Shown here in pieces: positions 58,101 to 64,000 of a stretch of DNA of 64,000 nt (positions are counted from its first letter, which is position 1; every line of letters begins with the position of its first letter). The position numbers were made by a program, and so were the translations under genes. Below the pieces are notes generated by a model. That model saw nothing but the letters and a program-made list of their open reading frames with translations. It was not told where the DNA came from and ran no database searches. The stretch covers positions 496,001 to 560,000 of the forward strand of contig OX411560.1 of assembly GCA_948146395.1 (NCBI GenBank), given 5' to 3'. The DNA is from Fragum whitleyi. Its lineage: Eukaryota > Mollusca > Bivalvia > Cardiida > Cardiidae.

Positions 58101-61100
58101 ACTCATAAAACACCAGCTACAATTTGTGATTTTGATTAATTTTGTAAGAAGTTTAGTAAAACAGGTCTCTGGTCTACAATCATGGGGTAATCTTTTCTAT
58201 CTCTGATCCGACAGAGTTTCATTATATCGAAGATTAATTGGTCAATTAGTTGAATTTGTAAAATCGTTAATAATATTAATTTTTGTATGTATCTTTTAAC
58301 TGATTACTACGGTTGTTCAATTTTTATCTGAATAAGGTCAATTAATCATTAGTGATTATGGATATGCAATAAAATTATGAGTACATTAACAGGACACTTT
58401 GTATGCTCAAACTTGCAAAAAACCGAAACAATTTAACAGTATATATTCATTTCACACGCAAACAAGAATACATTGCTATTAAGTGGCAGCATATAGTACT
58501 TGATGTTGGCAATGTTGTCGTAAATTCAAACATTTGGTGCTGTGTAATTAGTCCCCTACCGGTGTTCACACCGGAGGGGACTATAGGTTTGCCCTCCGTC
58601 TGTCTGTCCGTCTGTCTGTCTGTCCGCCGTCCGTCCGTCTGTCCGCTCAAATCTGGATCCCGCGATAACTTAATAACTAAGTAAGCGTTTTTGATGAAAG
58701 TTGATATATGACTAGATGGCAATGTGTAAATTATGCACATCATTTATTTTTTGTTTTTCGACTTAAATTGAGGTTGCTATGGTTACAGAAATAGTGAAAA
58801 TAAGGCCAAAAATGGGATCCTGCGATAAGATAATAACTAAGCAAGCTAGTTTGATGAGACTTGGTATATGACTATATGGCAATGTGTAGATTATGCACAT
58901 CATTTTATTTTTGTTTTTAGACTAAAATTGTTGTTGCTATGGTTACAGAAATAGTGAAAATATGGCAAAAATATTGGATCCTGCGATAAGTTAATAAGTA
59001 AGCAAGCTAATTTGATGAGACTTGGTATATGACTAGATGGCAATGTGTAGATTATGCACATCATTTTATCTTTGTTCTTTGACAACAGATACTTGTTCAG
59101 CAAGTTACGGCTCGTAATTCACCAATGCAGGAGAAATTACTGTTCCTTATCTTAATCTGTGCATTAATGGTTTGTAAAGAAGTAAAATCACATGGTATGA
59201 AATCGAAATTCTCAGAATGGTACTCCTTAATAAATCGCCAATATCTTCTAGAGACTCTGTAATTAACGTCCCTTCAGGTGCCAGGATAATTTTTTTGTCC
59301 ATTCTTCCTCTTACCTCCCAAAGCACGAAGATGTCTACACTGATGAAATTAGAATTAAAAAATAATGAACAATCTCCTTTTCAAGACGTTAACTGTTGCA
59401 ATAGAAAGAATAATTATAAAAGAATACTAAATATATGAATTATTTTATCTACTGCGCGGGGTACTCATTACCATTACATCATATATATATGGAAAATGTG
59501 TGTGCACTACATTTGATAACTTTACCAATTTTACATAGCCATATGTGGATTGAATTCTGACAGTGATTGATACTTAATTTAGTTGATTGCTTCAAAAAAC
59601 AAAATTTAGGAAGGCAAAAACCTGATAATTTTTTAACAACCCTCATATTAATCCCCATCCCTTTTAACATGTTTTTGGTGGAAGAAATTTTTTGTGATTT
59701 AGTTGGATAACAATATGATCCATCTAGATATGTGACCCTACATGCAAAAAGGGACCATGTCAGAATTCTCTAAATTTATAAATATTTGAAATAAAGATTG
59801 ATTCTATCACAGATCAACCAGAAGGCACATTTTAAAAATTCTTTCACATGAAGGTAGATTGATCATACTAGATTAAGAATATTATTAAAAAGTGAAAAGT
59901 TTTGACCCTTGTCAGACTGTGCAGTCTGACTGCACAGTCTGACAAGGGTTGACACTTTACGCACTTCCCAGATAGTCGCTTTTGTGTGACGGGTCACATA
60001 TATATCCCTTAATCACAACACATCACATTCTTTAGGGCAAGCTAATTTTTTTTCAAGAATTTTAAGGAATTTTTACTGATTTATCTTATGGGATTCAGTA
60101 TGAATTTTACTGTTGACAGGTGATATCCTGATAAAAAATTTAAATTTTTTTAGCTCGGCTGTTTTCAGAGAAAACCCGAGGTATTGCTATAGCCTCTGTG
60201 TCGTTGTCCTCATCATTGTCGTCGTTGTGTGAAAAACTTTGACATTTTGTTATATCTCTGGTTCTACTGAAGGCATTCACTTGAAACTTGGCACATATGT
60301 TCACCATCAAAAGAGCAACCTATACTATCAAGGGGGATAACTCTAGATGCATTTTGTGCAAATTATGCACCCTTTTCCACTTAGATTTTTTCCGAACATC
60401 CAGCACTCGACAGCCGAGCGTAGGCACCCGTAGGCGGTGCTCTTGTTAAAACTTAATCCTTATACCGTAAAAGTTCTAATATAACCATGGGGTTCAAATA
60501 GAATCATCACACTTCCATTCGAAAGGGATTGGCTTTTATCGTAGGCTTGGCTACTTACCAAGGGCTCAGTGCAAAACAGTTGTAACAGCCTATAACAATA
60601 TAGGCATTTACAACTGTTACACGCTGAGCCATTAATATTTGTAAATATGATGAAAAAAAGGCTAAAAAGAAACATTTTCCATACATAAAAAGTAAAATTT
60701 GATAAGGGAAAAGGTGCATAAACCCTCTGTTGAATGTTAAGTTACCTTGATTTTGTGGGTTTTGGCCTCCTGATTTCAAAGAAGGTTCACAAAATGAATG
60801 ATAAAAATAGTGTCTGAATAAACACTTTTACAGTTACTGTTAAATATAGGGTAAATTCCATTTAATAATTTTATGATACAAGTTGATATGTCTTGATGAA
60901 AGAGTTGTCTCCCTACATGAAAGGCTAGAGTAGTTTCCCTTCCCTTTTGTACTTAGTTTTCTATATGATAAGTAACTACACTTTAGCCAGATAAACTGGT
61001 TATAGATAGATTTTTATGCCCCTGTATCGAAAGATCAGGGGCATATTGTTTTACAGTTATCCGTCTGTCTGTCTGTCAGTTGGTCTATCTTTCTGTCTGT

Positions 61101-61974
61101 CGGCTTAATATGCAAAATTTTACTTATGATTTGCTGTCTTTTTTACCCCTTTAATTTAGATTTAACCCCCACAATATCTTAGTAAAGGAGTCAATGACTC
61201 CCCAATATCAAACACTAACACAAGCCCTGAATTTATGTGATGATGTCTTGAATTGGAGACTTCGGCGTGTTATCTCCCTTGTTTGCTCTGTAGATTAAAT
61301 CAGAGGTGTTCCAAAATCGTTAGCGGTCCTTTTAGAAATTTTCTTCGGATTTTATACTTAGTTTCTTTGGAGAAGTTGCGAATTTTATTTTTGTAAATAC
61401 AAAATACAGTTTTCAATAGCAGAGAAGAAAATAGATATTTATTTTATGTCAATTGTATCTAATAAATTGTGCAATATTTGATTTAGAGCTTATCTTTAAA
61501 TCTTACAGTGCAAAGAAAATAAGGATAAAACCCAATGTAACCCCTGATTTGGACCCTTCCTCCTTTGGGAGTATTTCAAGGGATATAACCAACCGATATT
61601 TTGATTTTGTGGGGATGGACATTTGCTAGAGGCAGAAAGATTTTTGAAATCATATCAAAAATGGTCCAGTATGTGGCTGTATTAGAATTTTTACAATAAA
61701 AGATCCAATATATATCAGGAACAATAGCCATCATAAATCCATCTTGTTTCAGCACTTTATTGAATTATTCACCCAATCCTGGAGGAGGCCAAAAGTCAGG
61801 TCAAAGGTCAATGCCAAACGTTGACCCAGAAACCAAGGGGAAAGGTCAAGGCACTACCTGTAATCTTTGTAAAGCCGGGCCAAGTCAGATTGCGGGGCCA
61901 AGTCAGATCGGTGGGTCGGGTCAGACTGTGATGTCAGATCGTCGATGCCCTTTTCATGGCCACACGACTCCAGG
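52085..61974 (+). CDS. IREB2-like (ACO1/IREB2): Iron regulatory protein / cytosolic aconitase, 5' part (whole visible gene, partial)
   Basis: Joining 52085-52103, 54589-54684, 56099-56267, 57561-57698 and 61753-61974 gives a continuous frame of 214 codons plus two bases; the gene runs off the right edge (the family is about 890-960 residues). [59 protein letters not shown] and IQVDVSRR are diagnostic of the ACO1/IREB2 family. The Gln of ILQDFT and the Asp-His of VIDHS are the active-site equivalents of Q72, D100 and H101 in mitochondrial aconitase. The iron-sulphur cysteines lie beyond the window, so I cannot tell whether this protein works as an aconitase, an RNA-binding regulator of iron-responsive elements, or both. 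The fifth exon adds a segment resembling the vertebrate IRP2 insertion. The introns are full of repeats. Confidence 0.93.
52324..52445. mobile_element. N2 palindromic MITE in IRP intron 1
   Basis: GCCCTGCATTCAGACTG at the left and CATCCAGAACGCAGGGCT at the right. The core is CCCGCTTTACACGCAAG / GGGTAAAGCGGG. Confidence 0.85.
52446..53954. other. IRP intron 1, unassigned part
   Basis: GGACAAGT-type words recur (near 52576, 52738, 52770) and again at 54099-54161 in both orientations, which may mark the ends of a ~1.5-kb repeat. TGACGTCA lies at about 53564. No coding exon is seen. Confidence 0.4.
53955..54042 (+). repeat. 48-bp tandem duplication
   Basis: AGAAAACATTGTTTTTAATG...GCTGAGTTCAAG occurs at 53955 and again at 54003 without mismatch over 40 bp. 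Confidence 0.95.
54284..54551 (+). mobile_element. SINE-C, tRNA-headed, in IRP intron 1
   Basis: Head: ACAAGCTCAGTTGGTAAAGC (A box) and GTCGTGGGTTCGAGTCCC (B box). The 3' end, TGTTGAAAGTGACGTGTTAA, resembles that of SINE-A, although the body differs. It ends about 37 bp before IRP exon 2. Confidence 0.75.
54589..54684 (+). CDS. IREB2-like (ACO1/IREB2): IRP exon 2
   Basis: Acceptor ATTTCCTTTCAG. Encodes [15 protein letters not shown]...[12 protein letters not shown], matching the N-terminus of the family. Donor GTAAGT at 54685. Phase 1 at both ends. Confidence 0.9.
54700..55125. mobile_element. GAGTCC-rich element with N17 hairpin, IRP intron 2
   Basis: GGGTTCGACACTAAGGGGAG at the left and TTAGTGTCAACCCCTG at the right are inverted ends. 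GGACTCC/GGAGTCC words occur about ten times in the outer thirds (for example TCGGAGTCCGAGACTCC). The middle holds the hairpin 54950-55022. Confidence 0.7.
54950..55022. repeat. N17 hairpin
   Basis: AGAACATTGTGGAAAAGAAG...AAATTGCTTA closes with its exact complement over TGAC; arms are over 30 bp with a single bulge. Confidence 0.95.
55126..56098. other. IRP intron 2, unassigned part
   Basis: No exon or recognised repeat. GTCATAAGCAATTTCTTTT near 55686 is a lone arm of N17. Confidence 0.4.
56099..56267 (+). CDS. IREB2-like (ACO1/IREB2): IRP exon 3
   Basis: Acceptor TCTATTTCACAG. Encodes [20 protein letters not shown]...[12 protein letters not shown], ending AC before donor GTAAGA. It contains the active-site Gln of ILQDFT. 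Confidence 0.93.
56306..56372. repeat. GGGTACCTATTTGAATTG hairpin
   Basis: GGGTACCTATTTGAATTGTC and CCATTAAAATGAGTACCC are imperfect arms, related to 20038-20105. Confidence 0.65.
56373..56701. other. IRP intron 3, GAGTCC words and unassigned DNA
   Basis: GGAGTCCCTTGGACTC and TGAGTCCCAACC (about 56388-56433) are decayed pieces of the GAGTCC element. The rest is unassigned. Confidence 0.45.
56714..56946 (+). mobile_element. SINE-A in IRP intron 3, with target duplication
   Basis: The head begins inside the anticodon arm. GTGGGTTCGATCCCCGATGG (B box), AACCTATGTGAGATAGCAG and a (CAAA)n tail follow. TCATCATTGATG (56702-56713) and TCATCACTGATG (56947-56958) flank it, matching at 11 of 12. Confidence 0.85.
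57140..57545. mobile_element. GAGTCC-rich element with N17 hairpin, IRP intron 3
   Basis: AAGGAGTCTACTGGAGTCC at the left and CTTGGACTCCCGAACTCCCC at the right, with the hairpin GAAGAAATTGCTTAT / AAAGCAATTTCTTC at 57229-57292. The right edge lies about 15 bp before the acceptor of exon 4. Confidence 0.65.
57561..57698 (+). CDS. IREB2-like (ACO1/IREB2): IRP exon 4
   Basis: Acceptor TTATTGTTACAG. Encodes [18 protein letters not shown]...[17 protein letters not shown] and ends AG before GTATTA (phase 2). It contains the active-site Asp-His of VIDHS. Confidence 0.93.
57739..57979. mobile_element. N18 piggyBac-like MITE flanked by TTAA
   Basis: TTAA-CCCTTGTCAAGTTGAAC at the left and TTCAGCATGACAAGGG-TTAA at the right. 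GATCAGCCTGCAAATATGTG and CAGTCTGAT are inside. TTAA on both sides with CCCT...AGGG ends is typical of piggyBac integration. It starts 37 bp past the exon 4 donor. Confidence 0.75.
57980..58552. other. IRP intron 4, unassigned part with an N8 fragment
   Basis: TTTCTTTAATGCTTTTCGG and GGTTGATTATCGTTTGG (about 57991-58046) are a decayed N8 end. Confidence 0.4.
58553..59105. repeat. GTCCGTCTGTC-headed repeat with ~161-bp tandem units
   Basis: The short hairpin CCGGTGTTCACACCGG and a (CTGTCTGTCCGT)n tract head the element. Then come three units starting GGATCCYGCGATAA at 58656, 58815 and 58976, each with ATGGCAATGTGTARATTATG. Confidence 0.85.
59106..59728. other. IRP intron 4, unassigned part
   Basis: Nothing supported. 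Confidence 0.35.
59729..60002. mobile_element. N16 MITE with a nested perfect palindrome
   Basis: TATGTGACCCTACATGC...AAAAGGGACC at the left and GTGTGACGGGTCACATA at the right. At 59905-59949, ACCCTTGTCAGACTGTGCAG-T and its exact complement flank CTG. Confidence 0.8.
60151..60448 (+). repeat. N10 repeat in IRP intron 4
   Basis: AGCTCGGCTGTTTTCAGAG to CACCCGTAGGCGGTGCTCTTG, uninterrupted, with only a short GTC/GTT tract. It shows the empty state of the N1 target at 21803. Confidence 0.9.
60449..61016. other. IRP intron 4, unassigned part
   Basis: ACAGTTGTAACAGCC / GTTACACGCTGAGCC and AACAATATAGGCATTTACAA form a weak palindromic patch near 60575-60625. No exon is seen. Confidence 0.4.
61017..61230. 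repeat. CTGTCTGT-headed repeat and a GAGTCC end
   Basis: TGCCCCTGTATCGAAAGATC / CAGGGGCA is a hairpin followed by a (CTGT)n tract to about 61105. AAAGGAGTCAATGACTCC and ACACTAACACAAGCCCTG (61184-61229) are one end of the GAGTCC element. Confidence 0.6.
61231..61752. other. IRP intron 4, last part
   Basis: No recognised repeat. It ends with the acceptor ATCTTGTTTCAG. Confidence 0.4.
61753..61974 (+). CDS. IREB2-like (ACO1/IREB2): IRP exon 5: IRP2-type insertion domain
   Basis: Starting at phase 2 the exon reads [20 protein letters not shown] ... [19 protein letters not shown] ... [15 protein letters not shown]. Donor GTTGGT at 61975 gives a 222-bp exon with phase 2 on both sides, so it can be inserted or skipped without changing the frame. 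The insert begins after about 140 residues. Vertebrate IRP2 carries a 73-residue Cys-rich insertion at this place, also containing an NPGGG motif, a TTC followed by further Cys, and a CPFH motif; plain cytosolic aconitase lacks it. Three Cys are visible here (CNLC and CPFH). A short internal repeat, GPSQI, is specific to this sequence. A second possible donor, GTATAT at 61979, would change the phase and is less likely. Confidence 0.85.
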
Positions 61975-62017
61975 GTTGGTATATACTTCAATAATGATAA
62001 TATGTCACTTGTCTTAA

Positions 62018-62257
62018 CCCTTGTAATGCTGAATAAAGATCTTCGCAAAATTAATGTAAAATAAAAGTGCTAAAAGCACTGGAAGTTACCAAATGTGAGT
62101 GAGTATTGATTTCGGAAATGCATTGTTTAACACCTTTCTGGTTCAAAAATGAAATTAAGTTTATATGAACTAAGATCAGACTGCACATATGTGCATGCTG
62201 ATCTTTGTTTATACCTCCTGTCAAAGCAGGAATATTCTGGGTTCAGCATGATAAGGA
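62018..62257. mobile_element. N18 piggyBac-like MITE flanked by TTAA
   Basis: TTAA-CCCTTGTAATGCTGAA at the left and GTTCAGCATGATAAGGA-TTAA at the right. CAGACTGCACATATGTGCAT and GCTGATCTTTG are inside. It starts about 40 bp past the exon 5 donor. Confidence 0.75.
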
Positions 62258-62417
62258 TTAATAAACCATCATTCTTGCATTATAAAACCATTGATTTTGT
62301 GTAACAGACATGCAAAACAAATCAATTACATTTAAGCCTTGAAAAAAAGTGCCTTAGATCTGTCAGCAATAAAAAAGTTTGAATTTTGATGTTTTATTTC
62401 TGGCAGAAAAAAGATTT

Positions 62418-62731
62418 ATCATGCAATGAAGCCTGTATTGACCTGATATTACCTGTCTGATAACATAACATGATATCAGACAGTCTATTTGTAGAAAAAA
62501 ATTGCATACACTTTCACCTGGATTTCTTAAGTTTTTAAGTGTTTATCATACTTAAGCACTGAAAAATGATTTCATGATAAAAAGAATAACATGGTAGTGT
62601 CTTAAAATATCAATGTTATCAGGTCTCGGCTGTGAGATATTATCATGACTCGGCAAAGCCTCATCATGATAAATTCTCACAACCTCGACCAGATAACATT
62701 GTTATTTTTAGACACTACCATGTTATTCTCA
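62418..62731. mobile_element. N6 repeat
   Basis: AAGCCTGTATTGACCTGATA, GATAACATAACATGATATC, GGTAGTGTCTTAAAATATC and the hairpin CATGACTCGGCAAAGCC / CATGATAAATTCTC. Confidence 0.85.
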
Positions 62732-62857
62732 AATATGATTATAGTGTTTACAATATATTGCCAACAGATGCACTTCAAGTGACATGTTATTTTCACTTTT
62801 TTTTATTTAGGTTTTTGTTGGTTAATCTTTTTTCATGTGTCAATATCTTCTAATTAT

Positions 62858-63125
62858 CTTATAACTATACAAATACCCTGGTGATAACATCCCATATGTT
62901 ATTTTTAATGATATCACATGGATATTTTTAGAAACAATGACATTATGCAGTTATTTTTAGAAACTTGCATTTCTGTTTGAAACATCATCAAAAAACACTG
63001 CAAATAGAGGTTATATGATAAATATAATACATACTTAGTGTATGGTATGAAAAAATAACTATCTCAATAATTATCAATTCCCCCAACGTCATTAGAAATT
63101 TTTTTCATACAGAACACAAAGTATG
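62858..63125. mobile_element. N7 repeat
   Basis: ATCTTATAACTATACAAATA, GTGATAACATCCCATATG, CAGTTATTTTTAGAAACTTG and GGTATGAAAAAATAAC. The centre is mostly lost. Confidence 0.8.
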
Positions 63126-63134
63126 TATTATATA

Positions 63135-63324
63135 TGTGACACATCAAACGAAAAGGGGACTATCTTGGGATTTTACATTTTAAATATTTAAAAAAGAGAT
63201 TGGTTCTAGAACAGGCAAACCAGAGTCGCATTTCAATGAATTAGTTAGATAGGGATTAATAGGTGAATAATGTATAGAAATACATACAGTTAAACTTCCC
63301 AACACAAAAGTGGGGTATCTGTTT
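63135..63324. mobile_element. N16-like repeat, decayed
   Basis: TATGTGACACATCAAACG and AAAAGGGGACTATCTTGG match one N16 end. The right end (CACAAAAGTGGGGTATC) is poorly preserved. Confidence 0.5.
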
Positions 63325-64000
63325 TTAGCTCCACTGGCTGAAAGCCACTGGGGCTATTGTCATGGCGTTGTGTCCGTCGTGCGTCCGTCCGTGCGTCCGT
63401 GCGTGCGGTCGTAAACTTTTTCTTTAAAAATCTTATCCTCAGAAACTACTGGATGGATTTCAACCAAACTTCACAGGAATGATCCTTTGGTGACCCTCTT
63501 TCAAAGTTGTTCAAGAAATTTTGATCCAATGAAAAACATGGATTTAATGGGCGTGGCTAATTTCCAAATATGGTAAAAAGTGACTTTTCTCAGGTTCTAA
63601 TTGATGGATACCAATAAAATTTTACATGACTGATCCTTGGGTGACCCTTTATCAGTCTACCAAACATTATTTTGATCAGATGAAAAATATGCATTTTATG
63701 GGCGGAGGTCATTTCTCTATATGTAATATAGTGGAAACTTTGAAAATCATTTTCTCAGAAACTAACTGATAGATATCAACCAAATTTTACATGATTGATC
63801 CTTGGGTGACCCTTTATCAGTCTACCAAAAATTATTGTGATCGAATGGAAAATGTGTATTTTTTTAGGCGGAGGTCATTTCTCAATATGTTATATAGTGG
63901 AAACTTTGAAAATCATTTTCTCAGAATGAAAGTGATGGATATCAACCAAATTTCACAGGAATGATCCTTGAGTGATTCTTTATCAGTCTATAAAAAATGT
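63325..64000. repeat. GTCCGTCCGTGC-headed repeat with ~155-bp tandem units
   Basis: Head: AGCTCCACTGGCTGAAAGCC and a (CGTGCGTC)n tract. Then units that repeat TTTCTCAG, ATGGATATCAACCAAA-like words, TGATCCTTGGGTGACCCT and TTATCAGTCTACCAAA at about 155-160 bp spacing, running off the window. No IRP exon is seen in it. Confidence 0.85.

Noticed and set aside
61980..64000. A sixth IRP exon within the window
   Set aside because: I looked for the conserved segment that follows the insertion (an F-E-R-N-x-E-R-like stretch and the later D-S-H-T box) in three frames and saw only repeats.

Overview
This window is nuclear DNA from an animal, most likely a bivalve mollusc. It is AT-rich and intron-rich. 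The two host genes have GT-AG splice sites and cover only a small part of it. Most of the rest is short non-autonomous repeats of kinds common in bivalve genomes: tRNA-headed SINEs, dense palindromic MITEs, CGTCCGTC/CTGTCTGT-headed repeats, and MITEs with homopolymer G tracts. The clade is an inference from repeat style and protein content; I cannot name a species.

Layout. About 1-23,200 is repeat-rich and has no supported gene. At 23,227-25,604 (+) lies a complete three-exon gene for an unrecognised, Ser-Pro-rich 400-residue protein. About 25,600-45,900 is again mostly MITEs, SINEs, simple repeats and unassigned AT-rich DNA, with one decayed LINE reverse-transcriptase fragment at 37,570-37,854. 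At 45,935-50,693 lies a 4.76-kb DNA transposon with terminal inverted repeats. Its single large gene (- strand) encodes a DDE-like transposase that is broken by one in-frame TGA. Ten copies of a 14-bp word, GTAACGTAATTCAC, are spread over its non-coding parts. From 52,085 to beyond the right edge (+) lies the 5' part of an iron regulatory protein / cytosolic aconitase gene. Five coding exons are visible. The fifth encodes a Cys-containing segment that resembles the insertion known from vertebrate IRP2.

Repeat names used below (mine): N1, Tc1/mariner-like MITE with TA target duplication; N2, ~130-bp MITE with long inverted arms; N3, ~245-bp MITE starting GGGCCCAAGGTTATAAAAC; N4, ~240-bp MITE with ends near GAGCCTGTGCGTGACATTTC; N5, ~260-350-bp MITE with a central GTAACTTCAGCTTA hairpin; N6 and N7, ~310-bp repeats with central hairpins; N8, ~435-bp MITE carrying TGACGTCA sites; N9, ~170-bp near-perfect palindrome; N10, AGCTCGGCTGTTTTC repeat; N16, TGTGACCC-ended MITE; N17, ~60-bp hairpin inside a GAGTCC-rich element; N18, TTAA-flanked piggyBac-like MITE; SINE-A, -B and -C, tRNA-headed SINEs.

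The two host genes show no functional link. The items most worth attention are the IRP2-type insertion exon in an apparent invertebrate, and the transposon with its repeated 14-mer. All calls come from reading the sequence; no search or alignment program was run.
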